This document shows positions 43,688-53,657 of a DNA stretch of 64,000 nucleotides, piece by piece (positions within the stretch are counted from its first letter, which is position 1; every line of letters begins with the position of its first letter). The DNA comes from JAZUCL01 sp045639125 (GTDB taxonomy: Bacteria; Bacillota; Clostridia; Oscillospirales; QAMX01). The stretch lies in the NCBI GenBank assembly GCA_045639125.1, contig JAZUCL010000014.1:1-64000 (forward strand), in the 5' to 3' direction. Position numbers and translations under genes: made by a program. The notes under the pieces were generated by a model. It did not search any database. It was not told where the DNA came from and was given only the letters and a program-made list of their open reading frames with translations.

Positions 43688-46093
43688 TTATCCTCTCAAA
43701 ATTGCACCAAGTCTATTGCGAAGAAGTTCAACAACACGATTCATTGCACCATCTGCATCTGCATCTGTCAATGTGCGGTCATTTGCTCGCATGAATATTG
43801 AGTATGCCATACTCTTTTTGCCCTCGCCTACCTGTGCACCACGATATACGTCAAACAGTGTAACGTGGTCAAGAAGTTCGCCGATACCCTCTCGAATACA
43901 AGCCTCAAAATCTGCCGCTGTAACAGACTCATCACATACTGCCGCAAGGTCTCGTTCTATTGCCGGGAATTTGGGGAGTTGCTTATAAAGAGTTATCTTT
44001 TCGTAGTTATCGAACAGTACGTCACACTCCAACTCTGCAACGTATACAGGAGCGTTAACACTGTATCCGTCCATTACAGCAGGGTGAATTTGTCCGACAG
44101 TACCTAAATACTTGTCGCCAAGCCATACCTTTGCACAACGGCCGGGGTGGTAAGAAGAGTTGTTCTTTTCTGCAGTATATGTCAAATTGTTTATATGGAG
44201 TGCTGACGCTACCATATCTACAACGCCCTTCATGCTAAAGAAGTCCACGTTGCCAAATGCACCAAAGGTAAGAATTTTACGCTCGTGGGGAAGTTTCGTA
44301 TAGTCAATAACTCCATTATTTGTTACAGGTGTATATACCTTGCCAAGTTCATAGATACGTACATCACGATTTTTTACGTTATAGTTTCGTGCCAACACTT
44401 CCACGATAGAGGGAAGGACTGTTGTACGCATTGTGCTCATCTCATCACTTAACGGGTTTGTGATAACCATGGAGTTACGCAAAGGACTGTCGGGAGCGAT
44501 TCCTACACGGTCATAGCCTTTAGGGCTTATAAATGAATATGTCAATGCCTCGTTAAAGCCGAGACCCGCCAAGATACGTTTGAGTTCGTCCTCGAAACTG
44601 ATTTTTGGAGTCGCACGATACTCGGTAGCACCTGCGTACACTGTTGTGGGGATATTGTTGTAGCCGTAGAAACGTGCAACTTCCTCTGCAACGTCTGCAA
44701 ACTGCTCAACGTCTGCTCGCCATGACGGAACGGTTAAATCATCACCATTTACACCAAAGCCCAGGTTGTCAAAGTACTTAACCATAAGCGAACGGTCAAC
44801 GTCAATACCGATGAATTTATTTATACGCTCAGGCTCAAGTTTCAAAATTCGTGGTGTCTTGTCTGTATAGTCAATATCAATTATACCGTCAAATACTTCG
44901 CCGGCACCGAGAAGTTCACAAAGTTCGCAAGCACGATTGACAGCACCGATTACATTTTGTGCGTCCAGTCCCTTTTCAAAACGTGCAGATGACTCGGTAC
45001 GCATACCAAGTTTCTTTGCTGTCAGACGAACACTTACGCCTGAGAAGTTGGCAGACTCAAATACAACGTCAGTTGTCTTGTCTGTAATCTCGCTGTTTGC
45101 TCCGCCCATTACACCTGCAACTGCAACGGGACGAGTTCCGTCAGCGATAACGAGCATACTGTCGTCCAATGCACGAGGCTGGTCGTCAAGAGTATCAAGC
45201 ATTTCACCTGCTTTTGCTCGGCGTACAATAATACGATTATCGCTAAGGCATGACTTGTCAAATGCATGGAGTGGCTGACCGTATTCAAGCATAACGTAGT
45301 TTGTAATATCAACTATATTGTTGATGGGACGAACGCCGCTTGCACGGAGTCTGTCACGCATCCACTTGGGAGATGGTTCAATTTTTACGTTACGAATAAT
45401 CCTTGCACTGTAACGTGGGCAGAGGTCTGTATCTTCAATGGTAACAGACAACTCCTTTGACACATCGCCTGCACCGCCCTTAACAACCGGAGTAACAGGA
45501 GTATACTTCATATCATAAGTTGCCGCCGCTTCTCTTGCAAGACCGATTACGCTCAAGCAGTCGGGGCGGTTTGGTGTTATTTCAAAGTCTACGACATAGT
45601 CATCAAAGCCAAGCACTTTGCGAATATCCATACCGAGAGTCAACTCAGGCAAGCCTTCCATTTCATTGAGAAGTAAAATGCCGTGTTCCGGAGCATTTGG
45701 AATATCATGGTTTGTCAACCCCAACTCCTCATGGGAGCAGAGCATACCGAAACTCGGCACACCACGAAGCATACCGTTTTTAATCTCAATACCGCCAGGG
45801 AGTTTCGCACCATCAAGTGCAACAGGTACAATATCGCCAACTTTTACGTTTGACGCACCTGTTACAATCTGACGCACATTTGCACCTACATCTACTTGAC
45901 ACACAACAAGTTTGTCTGCGTCAGGGTGACGTGTAATTTCAAGGAGTTTACCTACAACAACATTTTCAATCTCTGCACCGAGATAATCAATAGTTTCAAC
46001 TTTTGAACCTGACATTGTCATATCAGCGATAAAAGTCTTGTTGTCGGCATCTATTTTAATAAGGTCATTGAGCCAATTCATTGACAGTTTCAT
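43688..46093 (-). CDS. pheT: Phenylalanyl-tRNA synthetase beta subunit
   Basis: 801 residues. N-terminal EMAP/tRNA-binding domain (about 38-150, HPDADKLVVCQVD, GVPSFGMLCSHEELGL), B3/B4 editing domain (NYVMLEYGQPLHAFD), B5, the catalytic-like core, and a C-terminal anticodon-binding domain (FPAIERDLA, VTLFDVYRG). It pairs with PheS to form the alpha2-beta2 enzyme and lies 17 nt downstream of pheS. Confidence 0.97.
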   Translation of the reverse strand: MKLSMNWLNDLIKIDADNKTFIADMTMSGSKVETIDYLGAEIENVVVGKLLEITRHPDADKLVVCQVDVGANVRQIVTGASNVKVGDIVPVALDGAKLPGGIEIKNGMLRGVPSFGMLCSHEELGLTNHDIPNAPEHGILLLNEMEGLPELTLGMDIRKVLGFDDYVVDFEITPNRPDCLSVIGLAREAAATYDMKYTPVTPVVKGGAGDVSKELSVTIEDTDLCPRYSARIIRNVKIEPSPKWMRDRLRASGVRPINNIVDITNYVMLEYGQPLHAFDKSCLSDNRIIVRRAKAGEMLDTLDDQPRALDDSMLVIADGTRPVAVAGVMGGANSEITDKTTDVVFESANFSGVSVRLTAKKLGMRTESSARFEKGLDAQNVIGAVNRACELCELLGAGEVFDGIIDIDYTDKTPRILKLEPERINKFIGIDVDRSLMVKYFDNLGFGVNGDDLTVPSWRADVEQFADVAEEVARFYGYNNIPTTVYAGATEYRATPKISFEDELKRILAGLGFNEALTYSFISPKGYDRVGIAPDSPLRNSMVITNPLSDEMSTMRTTVLPSIVEVLARNYNVKNRDVRIYELGKVYTPVTNNGVIDYTKLPHERKILTFGAFGNVDFFSMKGVVDMVASALHINNLTYTAEKNNSSYHPGRCAKVWLGDKYLGTVGQIHPAVMDGYSVNAPVYVAELECDVLFDNYEKITLYKQLPKFPAIERDLAAVCDESVTAADFEACIREGIGELLDHVTLFDVYRGAQVGEGKKSMAYSIFMRANDRTLTDADADGAMNRVVELLRNRLGAILRG

Positions 46094-46110
46094 AATTTTC
46101 TCTCCTCTCT

Positions 46111-47130
46111 TTAGAATTGCTTTAAGAAGCGAACGTCGTTTTCAAACAACAGACGCAAATCGTCAATCTTATATCTACGCATTGCGACACGTTCAACGCC
46201 CATACCGAAAGCAAAACCTGAATACACTTCAGGGTCAATACCGCAACCACGAAGTACATTGGGGTGAACCATACCACAGCCAAGAATTTCAATGTAGCCC
46301 TCGCCCTTACACAGACGGCAACCAACACCGCCACAAGCGTGACACGCAACGTCCATTTCAGCAGACGGCTCGGTAAACGGGAAGTGGTGGGGACGGAAAC
46401 GTACCACGGTATCAGATCCAAACATACCCTTTGCAAAAAGTTCAAGAGAGCCTTTAAGGTCAGCCATAGTTACATTTTTATCAACCATAAGTCCCTCAAT
46501 CTGATGGAACTGAGGAGAGTGGGTAGCGTCTACTGCGTCACTTCTGTATACACGGCCCGGTGCAATTACACGAATAGGTGGTTTTCTATGTTCCATAACA
46601 CGTACCTGAACAGACGATGTCTGTGTACGTAAAAGCATTGACGGTGAGAAGTAGAATGTATCCTGTGTATCACGAGCAGGGTGTCCCTCAGGAGTGTTGA
46701 GTGCCTCAAAGTTATAGTAGTCGTACTCAATTTCAGGACCTTCGACAGTTTCAAAGCCCATGGCACCAAAGATTGAACGCACCTCATTTATTACAGTTGT
46801 AAGTGGGTGCTGATGTCCAAGTTCTCTTGTCATGCCGGGCATTGTAACATCTATTGCCTCTTGTGCAAGCCGTGCATTCAATGCGGCAGCGTCTACCTCT
46901 TTTGCACGAGTTGCATACGCCTCCTCAATAGCGGCACGAACCTCGTTTGCAAGTTGTCCCATAACAGGACGTTCATCTGCACTCAATTTGCCCATACTTT
47001 TAAGTATTGCTGTCAAAGCACCCTTCTTGCCTGAATACTTGACACGAATAGCCTCAAGTTCCGCCTTATCGGATACCGCCGCAAGTTCTGCTATAGCGGC
47101 AACCTTGATGTCTTCAAGTTGTTGTTTCAT
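46111..47130 (-). CDS. pheS: Phenylalanyl-tRNA synthetase alpha subunit
   Basis: 339 residues. N-terminal coiled coil (about 1-90), then class II motifs: TRAGLELGHQ-type region ([11 protein letters not shown]), [15 protein letters not shown] (motif 2) and [16 protein letters not shown] (motif 3). AAAGGAA precedes ATG 47130. Expression is predicted to be controlled by the T-box leader immediately upstream. Confidence 0.97.
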   Translation of the reverse strand: MKQQLEDIKVAAIAELAAVSDKAELEAIRVKYSGKKGALTAILKSMGKLSADERPVMGQLANEVRAAIEEAYATRAKEVDAAALNARLAQEAIDVTMPGMTRELGHQHPLTTVINEVRSIFGAMGFETVEGPEIEYDYYNFEALNTPEGHPARDTQDTFYFSPSMLLRTQTSSVQVRVMEHRKPPIRVIAPGRVYRSDAVDATHSPQFHQIEGLMVDKNVTMADLKGSLELFAKGMFGSDTVVRFRPHHFPFTEPSAEMDVACHACGGVGCRLCKGEGYIEILGCGMVHPNVLRGCGIDPEVYSGFAFGMGVERVAMRRYKIDDLRLLFENDVRFLKQF

Positions 47131-47175
47131 GGTGTTGTTCCTTTCTTAACATTTTCAAAATGAAATATTCCCTTT

Positions 47176-47499
47176 ACACAAAAAATCCTCGTCACCGTCA
47201 TTTTCACGCTAACGCAAAAATAACGGGGACGAGGTTAAACTCGTGGTACCACCCCGATTCGCCGTATAAAATTTTTACACGACGCACTTTGGGCATAACC
47301 TTAACGCAGTTGATACGTCCCTGCCTTACGCATACACGCTCTGCAGGGAGGCTCACAGGCGAAAATTCACATTAGTTTACGTCAAACTGCTCTCAGCCAT
47401 TGACAGTCTGTTTCTGTAGCGTAAAAACACCTTTGTTACTTGCAAAATCACGTTGCATTGTACCTGATCATCGCTTTTTTCATATATATCATTATTATC
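47176..47499 (-). promoter_or_regulatory. T-box riboswitch leader of pheST
   Basis: The minus strand carries the T-box antiterminator sequence GGGGTGGTACCACG (47242-47255), followed by an intrinsic terminator CCTCGTC/GACGAGG with T-run (47180-47234). Upstream lie the stem I elements, including GAGAGCAG and a specifier-loop region with TTC at 47361-47363 (phenylalanine codon). Uncharged tRNA-Phe should stabilise the antiterminator and switch pheST on. The specifier assignment is by eye. Confidence 0.9.
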
Positions 47500-47505
47500 A
47501 TTAGT

Positions 47506-47534
47506 TTTATACCACATTTTGCAATAATTTGCAA
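47506..47534 (-). promoter_or_regulatory. Promoter of the pheST T-box transcript
   Basis: Minus strand: TTGCAA (47529-47534), 17 bases ending AATGTGG, TATAAA (47506-47511). It is divergent from the miaB promoter. Confidence 0.8.
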
Positions 47535-47586
47535 GAGGTATTTTTCATTTTCCGTAAATTTTATTTATAATATACTCATTTATTCG

Positions 47587-47615
47587 TTGCAAAATACGGC
47601 GTAAAATGGTATAAT
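47587..47615 (+). promoter_or_regulatory. Promoter of the miaB-mutS-mutL-miaA run
   Basis: TTGCAA (47587-47592), 17 bases ending AAATGG, TATAAT (47610-47615). An in-frame ATG at 47614 lies within this -10 box, so it cannot be the miaB start. Confidence 0.82.
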
Positions 47616-47658
47616 GATAAAGTGTATATATCTATACCCGTTTTGGAGGTCTAACCGC

Positions 47659-49092
47659 TTGGAAAACACTAAAAAAGTTCGTGTCGTTTCCCGTGAGGAA
47701 ATGGCACTTCAAGATGAATATTGCTTAAAAATTCAAACTCAAAACGCACGTATTACAGCAGAGTCTGGCAGACGACCTCTTGCATTCGTTGATACTTACG
47801 GTTGTCAGCAAAATGTGGCTGACAGTCAAAGCCTTCGTGGTCTGCTTGACGTTATGGGCTATGGTATTGCCGACAGTGAGAAAGACGCTGACCTTATCAT
47901 AATCAACACCTGTGCTGTACGAGAACACGCAGAAAAACGTGTATTTGGAAATATCGGTGCATTATGCCATAAAAAACGCCGTGAGCCTAACTGTATTATC
48001 GCTGTTTGCGGTTGCATGGTGCAGCAACCTCATATTGCTGATAAGATAAAGAAAAGTTTCAGACACGTTGATATTGTTTTTGGCCCTCAAGCACTTTGGA
48101 GATTTCCTGAACTTTTATGGCGTAAATTCGTTGAAAAAAAGCGTGTATTTGAAATTTCTGATACGGAAGGTCGAATTGCTGAGGATATTCCGATTTCACG
48201 TGACAATCGTATAAAGGCTTGGGTATCCATTATGTACGGCTGTAATAATTTTTGCACCTACTGTATCGTACCTTACGTGCGAGGCAGAGAGCGGAGCCGT
48301 GATGCGAAATGTATTCTATCGGATATTCGTCAACTTATTAAAGACGGGTACCGTGAGATAAATCTTTTAGGGCAAAATGTAAACTCCTACGGCAAAGACT
48401 TAGAGGACGGTATTCGTTTCCCTGAACTTTTGCGTCAGATTGATTCTCTTGACGGTGAATTTACAGTTAGATTTATGACGAGTCACCCAAAAGATGCGAC
48501 AAATGAACTTATTGACGTTATTGCAGAGAGCCGACATATTGCCCATCAACTCCATCTGCCTGTACAGTCGGGATCTGACCGAATACTAAAAATGATGAAT
48601 CGTCACTACGACAAGAAAACGTACTTAGACCTTATAGACTATGCAAAGAATAAAATTCCAGACCTGACTTTATCCTCTGATATTATCGTTGGATTTCCCG
48701 GTGAGACGAATGAGGATTTTGAAGAAACTCTGTCCCTTATAAAGACGGTCAAGTACAGTGCTATATTCAGTTTCATCTACTCAAAGCGAAGCGGTACGCC
48801 TGCCGCCGAGATGGACGACCCCACATCTGATGAGGAAAAACAGGCTCGATTTGAGCGTCTTTTGGAGGTGCAAAACGACATCGCTCGTAACTTGCAGAAA
48901 TCGTATGTGGGACGCACAATGCGTGTACTTGTAGACGGTGAAAGTGATTTTGACGAATACTCCCTTTCCGCCCATACTGACGGTGGCAGACTTGTCCACT
49001 TAAACGGTAGTTCTGACCTGTACGGCAAGTATGTGAATGTTAAAATTACAGACTACACAACCGGTTCTCTATTTTCCCAACTTGAAAGTTAA
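47659..49092 (+). CDS. miaB: tRNA-2-methylthio-N6-dimethylallyladenosine synthase MiaB
   Basis: The start is set at TTG 47659, 9 nt after TTGGAGG and downstream of the promoter. 477 residues. MTTase domain with Cys in DTYGCQQNVADSQ, INTCAVREHAE and CGCMVQQ; radical-SAM CNNFCTYC; QSGSD and MTSHPKD segments typical of MiaB; C-terminal TRAM domain. It methylthiolates i6A37 of tRNAs, the product of MiaA encoded three genes downstream. Confidence 0.95.
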   Translation: MENTKKVRVVSREEMALQDEYCLKIQTQNARITAESGRRPLAFVDTYGCQQNVADSQSLRGLLDVMGYGIADSEKDADLIIINTCAVREHAEKRVFGNIGALCHKKRREPNCIIAVCGCMVQQPHIADKIKKSFRHVDIVFGPQALWRFPELLWRKFVEKKRVFEISDTEGRIAEDIPISRDNRIKAWVSIMYGCNNFCTYCIVPYVRGRERSRDAKCILSDIRQLIKDGYREINLLGQNVNSYGKDLEDGIRFPELLRQIDSLDGEFTVRFMTSHPKDATNELIDVIAESRHIAHQLHLPVQSGSDRILKMMNRHYDKKTYLDLIDYAKNKIPDLTLSSDIIVGFPGETNEDFEETLSLIKTVKYSAIFSFIYSKRSGTPAAEMDDPTSDEEKQARFERLLEVQNDIARNLQKSYVGRTMRVLVDGESDFDEYSLSAHTDGGRLVHLNGSSDLYGKYVNVKITDYTTGSLFSQLES

Positions 49093-49112
49093 ACCGAAAG
49101 GAGATGCGTTTC

Positions 49113-51713
49113 ATGGCTGAACTGACGCCCATGATGCGACAGTATTTTGAAATAAAAGAGCAGCATGAGGACTGCATCGTATTCTACCGCCTTGGTGACT
49201 TTTACGAGATGTTTTACGATGATGCCATTACTGCATCTCGTGAACTTGACATAGCCTTAACAAGCAGAGCGTGTGGTAACGACCAACGTGCACCAATGTG
49301 CGGAGTGCCGTTTCACAGTAGTGAATCATATATTGCACGTCTTATCGCTAAAGGCCACAAGGTTGCTATCTGCGAACAGACGGAGGACCCTGCCCTTGCA
49401 AAAGGACTTGTCAGCCGTGACATTGTGCGTATTATTACACCAGGTACTGTTACTGAGTCATCAATGCTGACAGAAAGTGCAAATAACTACATTTTTGCCG
49501 CTTGTGCCGATGATAAGAAAGTCGGTATTGCTTTTGCCGACATTTCAACAGGTGAGTTTCGTGCCACAAGTTTTGACCGCAGCGAGCAGACAGAAGAACT
49601 TTTAATAAACGAATGTACCCGCTTTTCTCCCAAAGAGGCGGTGTTGTCTCACAGCACATTTGAATTGATGAGTTTTTGCCGTCATCTTCGTGATAAAATG
49701 AATATTCCTGTTGAACAGCCCGGCAGTGACTGTTTCGATATTGACCGAGCAAGACTCAATATTACAAGTCAGTTTTCTCTCGCCGCCTTATCAGATGCCG
49801 CTGAGTATGGCGAGGCTTCTATAAAGGCAATTGGCGGACTTCTTAACTACCTGTTTGAAACACAAAAAAATGCCCTTCCACACATGAACACTTTGGAGAT
49901 GTATACACAAGGTCTTTATATGTGTCTTGACCGAAATGCTCGGCGTAATTTGGAGTTGTTTGAAACGCTTCGTACCCATGAAACGAAAGGTTCTCTCGTA
50001 TGGGTACTTGACAAGACAAAAACGTCAATGGGTGCAAGAAAACTTAAACAATGGCTTGAAAAGCCCCTGTTAAGTCCCGCCTCTATCACTCGTCGTCTTA
50101 ATGCTGTTGCCGCATTGTTTGACGATGCTGTGGGCAGAGAAGCGTTGTCAGATGAACTTTGTCGTATGTTTGACTTGGAGCGTCTTATAGGTAAGATTGC
50201 TATGGGTACAGCGAACGCAAGAGATCTTCGTGCCGTATCTGCAAGTGCTGAGGCGTTGCCTGAACTTCGCAGACTGCTGACTCCATACGATGCTCAACTT
50301 CTAAAGTCATTATATTCCGAGATTGACGAACTTGCCGATTTGCGTTTACTTATTGAAAGTGCCATTGACGATGAGCCTCCCATAAGCGTCCGTGACGGTG
50401 GTTTAATTCGCCCCGGCTTTAATGAAGAAGTCGATACGTTACGTGATGCAATGAATGGTGGCAAGGGTATCGTTGCCGCACTTGAAACGAGTGAGCGTGA
50501 AAAAACTGGTATTAAGAACTTAAAGATAGGTTTCAACAAGGTATTTGGATATTATATCGAGGTGTCTAAATCTCATCTTCCACTTGTACCTGATACGTAT
50601 ATTCGCAAACAAACTCTTGTCAACTGTGAACGATACATTACCGAGGAACTCAAAACTATTGAAAATACAATCCTTGGTGCTCAGGAGCGAATTACCGGTT
50701 TGGAGTATGAGATATTCGCACAAATCCGTGACAAAGTTGCCTCTGAAATTGCCCGTGTGCAGCGTACCGCCCACGCAGTTGCCGTACTTGACGTACTTCG
50801 TTCATTTGCGGAAGTGGCGGCGAAAAACGATTTTGCCATGCCCACAATCAACTGCGACTCGGTTATTGATATTACTGACGGCCGCCACCCTGTAGTTGAA
50901 AAAATACAAGGTATCGGCACTTTCGTACCAAACGATACACTTCTTGATTGCGGTGACAATCGTGTTGCCATTATTACCGGACCGAATATGGCAGGTAAAT
51001 CGACATATATGCGACAAGTCGCAATTATTACGTTGCTTGCACAAATTGGTTCTTTCGTACCTGCCCGCTCGGCAAAGATTGGTATTGTAGATCGTATATT
51101 TACTCGTGTAGGTGCGTCTGATGACTTGTCGGCAGGTCAATCTACATTCATGGTAGAGATGAGCGAAGTTGCTGACATTGTCGTAAATGCCACGTCTAAA
51201 AGTCTTTTGATTTTAGATGAAATCGGCAGAGGTACGTCAACTTACGACGGCATGAGTATTGCCCGTGCCGTACTTGAGTATGCGGCTCGAAAAATTGGTG
51301 CAAAGACTCTTTTTGCCACCCATTACCACGAATTGACAACTATGGCAGATGAAATGCAAGGTGTAAAAAACTTCTCTACTGCCGTTAAAAAGCGTGGCGA
51401 TGACATTACATTCTTACGTAGAATTCTCCCTGTAAGTGCTGACGACTCCTATGGTATTGAGGTTGCAAAACTTGCAGGTGTTCCGAATATAATTATTTCT
51501 CGTGCAAAGGAAATTCTCGCCTCTTTAGAGGACGGAAAGACTGTCAAACCAGTTGGACGAAAGAAATCAGACTCAGAACAGACAAGCCTTGCCGATATGG
51601 GTGCAAACGACCTTGTTGCTCGTATCCGCAATATTGATTTAGACAACCTCTCCCCTATGAACGCACTAAATCTACTTTACGAACTTAAAATTCTTGCTAA
51701 AGAGTTGCCGTAA
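49113..51713 (+). CDS. mutS: DNA mismatch recognition protein MutS
   Basis: ATG 49113 with AAGGAG at 10 nt; 866 residues. N-terminal mismatch-binding F-x-E motif (FYRLGDFYEMF), connector, lever and clamp domains, and the ABC-type ATPase with GPNMAGKST (about 628-636), Walker B SLLILDEIGRGTST and the dimerisation helix-turn-helix. It starts 20 nt after miaB and precedes mutL. Confidence 0.97.
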   Translation: MAELTPMMRQYFEIKEQHEDCIVFYRLGDFYEMFYDDAITASRELDIALTSRACGNDQRAPMCGVPFHSSESYIARLIAKGHKVAICEQTEDPALAKGLVSRDIVRIITPGTVTESSMLTESANNYIFAACADDKKVGIAFADISTGEFRATSFDRSEQTEELLINECTRFSPKEAVLSHSTFELMSFCRHLRDKMNIPVEQPGSDCFDIDRARLNITSQFSLAALSDAAEYGEASIKAIGGLLNYLFETQKNALPHMNTLEMYTQGLYMCLDRNARRNLELFETLRTHETKGSLVWVLDKTKTSMGARKLKQWLEKPLLSPASITRRLNAVAALFDDAVGREALSDELCRMFDLERLIGKIAMGTANARDLRAVSASAEALPELRRLLTPYDAQLLKSLYSEIDELADLRLLIESAIDDEPPISVRDGGLIRPGFNEEVDTLRDAMNGGKGIVAALETSEREKTGIKNLKIGFNKVFGYYIEVSKSHLPLVPDTYIRKQTLVNCERYITEELKTIENTILGAQERITGLEYEIFAQIRDKVASEIARVQRTAHAVAVLDVLRSFAEVAAKNDFAMPTINCDSVIDITDGRHPVVEKIQGIGTFVPNDTLLDCGDNRVAIITGPNMAGKSTYMRQVAIITLLAQIGSFVPARSAKIGIVDRIFTRVGASDDLSAGQSTFMVEMSEVADIVVNATSKSLLILDEIGRGTSTYDGMSIARAVLEYAARKIGAKTLFATHYHELTTMADEMQGVKNFSTAVKKRGDDITFLRRILPVSADDSYGIEVAKLAGVPNIIISRAKEILASLEDGKTVKPVGRKKSDSEQTSLADMGANDLVARIRNIDLDNLSPMNALNLLYELKILAKELP

Positions 51714-51744
51714 CGTACGGTAAAAAACATGAAAGGACTCGACT

Positions 51745-53646
51745 ATGGGTATCATCAATCAACTGTCACCACACGTTGCCAATTTAATTGCCGCAGGGGA
51801 AGTTGTTGAACGTCCTGCAAGTGCCGTCAAAGAGTTGATGGAAAATTCCATTGACGCTTATGCCGACCATATAACTGTAGAAATGCGTGACGGCGGTATT
51901 TCCATGCTTCGTATCTGTGACAATGGTTCAGGTATGACAAGAGAAGATGCCTTAACGTGCCTTTTTCGCCATGCCACAAGTAAAATTGCAACGGAAAGTG
52001 ACTTGTACGCAATATCTACCCTCGGCTTTCGTGGTGAGGCTCTTGCCGCCATATCTGCCGTGTCACACGTTGAATTGATTACTCGTCATAAGGACGAGAC
52101 AGTAGGTACTCGTATAATTGCCGAGGCAGGTGAGATTGTTTCCTGCGAGGATTGGGGGGCTCCTACTGGTACCACTATCACAGTATCGAACATTTTCTTT
52201 AACACTCCTGCTCGTATGAAGTTTCTTAAAAAGAACTCCACAGAGGGTATGTACGTTGCAGGAGTTGTTGACCGTATTGCAATGAGTCACCCTGAAATTG
52301 CAATTCGTCTTATAAAGGACGGAAAAGAAGTTTTACATACGCCGGGTGACGACAAGATATTTTCGTCTATCCACGCTGTTTGCGGCAAAGAGTTTTCAGA
52401 AACACTTACCCCTGTACCTGAATATCTGTCCCCTGCCGGATTTTATGTGCGTGGCTATGTGACGAAGCCTGAGAAATCACGGCCTAACCGCAATATGCAA
52501 TACTTCTTCCTAAACGGCAGATGTATTAAAAATCGTACAATGGGTGCTGCATTGGAAGAGGCATATCGTGACAGTATCATGGTAGGCAAATTCCCAGGCT
52601 GTGTTTTGTATATTGATATTGACCCTGAACTTGTAGACTGTAATGTACACCCTGCAAAGACAGAGGTTAAATTCGCAAATGATCGTAGTGCATTTGAGGC
52701 AGTTTACTTTGCCGTTAAAAACTCGGTTACAGGCATTTCACATCCATCTATGGCGGTTCCAACTGTCACTAAAGAAACACCTACGCAACCTGCTAACGAG
52801 GCAAAGAAAGTCTTTACAGAAAATGTAATGGCTACACCTACTACACCTCCTACCGAGTTTTCAAAGTCAGGCAAAGAGGTTGATACTTTTTCTCCTCCTA
52901 CCGTTTACAACGTGTCAACGCCTGTTGTCCATCAGCCGTACACACCGCCTGTAAAGAGTCCCGCAAATACTTGGAACGGTGATTTGCCTGACCTTACGAT
53001 ACAAACCGCAACTTCCTCTACTTCTTATGAGGCAGACAATTTAACTATAACACCAATAGTACCGGATACTGTAGACAGTACCCCTAACTATAAAATTTTA
53101 GGTGATTTGTTTGACTCGTTCATTGTGGTTGAAGTTGGGAATGAGGCTCTTTTTATCGACAAACACGCAGCCCATGAGCGTATAATATACAATCGTCTTT
53201 TGTCAAACGAAAGACACAGTGCATCACAAATTCTTATGACTCCTGCTGTAATTTCCGTATCGAAAGAGGAACTTGCAAAAATCAACGAGAATATGGATTT
53301 ACTCTCAGATATTGGTTTGGAGATTGAGGAGTTTGGACAAAACACTGTCATTGTACGCAGACTCCCTGCCCACATAGACGAGGACGGAATTTCTCAACTT
53401 ATATCTGAAATTGCGTCACATCTTTCACATATTACAGGAGATAGAAATACTGCTCGTGACAACATTCTTCACACTATGGCTTGTAAAGCCGCTGTCAAGG
53501 CAGGCAGAAAAAGCGGTAGTGATGAAATTTCTCAACTTGTACGTGACGTCCTTACTCTAAAGGACGTGCGATACTGTCCCCACGGCAGACCTGTTGCTGT
53601 TTGTATGAGTAAAGCGGATTTTGAAAAGAACTTCAAACGAATATAA
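51745..53646 (+). CDS. mutL: DNA mismatch repair protein MutL
   Basis: 633 residues. GHKL ATPase domain with IAAGEVVERPASAVKELMENS, DNGSGM and GFRGEAL; a Pro/Thr-rich linker (about 330-435); and the C-terminal dimerisation/endonuclease domain. The endonuclease motif DQHA-x2-E-x4-E reads DKHAAHERIIYN, so Gln is Lys and the last Glu is Asn; the ACR-like MACKAA, CPHGRP and terminal FKR motifs are kept. Nicking activity is therefore likely but not certain. GAAAGGAC precedes ATG 51745. Confidence 0.95.
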   Translation: MGIINQLSPHVANLIAAGEVVERPASAVKELMENSIDAYADHITVEMRDGGISMLRICDNGSGMTREDALTCLFRHATSKIATESDLYAISTLGFRGEALAAISAVSHVELITRHKDETVGTRIIAEAGEIVSCEDWGAPTGTTITVSNIFFNTPARMKFLKKNSTEGMYVAGVVDRIAMSHPEIAIRLIKDGKEVLHTPGDDKIFSSIHAVCGKEFSETLTPVPEYLSPAGFYVRGYVTKPEKSRPNRNMQYFFLNGRCIKNRTMGAALEEAYRDSIMVGKFPGCVLYIDIDPELVDCNVHPAKTEVKFANDRSAFEAVYFAVKNSVTGISHPSMAVPTVTKETPTQPANEAKKVFTENVMATPTTPPTEFSKSGKEVDTFSPPTVYNVSTPVVHQPYTPPVKSPANTWNGDLPDLTIQTATSSTSYEADNLTITPIVPDTVDSTPNYKILGDLFDSFIVVEVGNEALFIDKHAAHERIIYNRLLSNERHSASQILMTPAVISVSKEELAKINENMDLLSDIGLEIEEFGQNTVIVRRLPAHIDEDGISQLISEIASHLSHITGDRNTARDNILHTMACKAAVKAGRKSGSDEISQLVRDVLTLKDVRYCPHGRPVAVCMSKADFEKNFKRI

Positions 53647-53657
53647 AAGGATTTCCA

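Noticed and set aside
47614..47658. Longer N-terminus of MiaB from ATG 47614
   Set aside because: That ATG lies inside the -10 box of the gene's promoter; a TTG behind GGAGG at 47659 is the better start.
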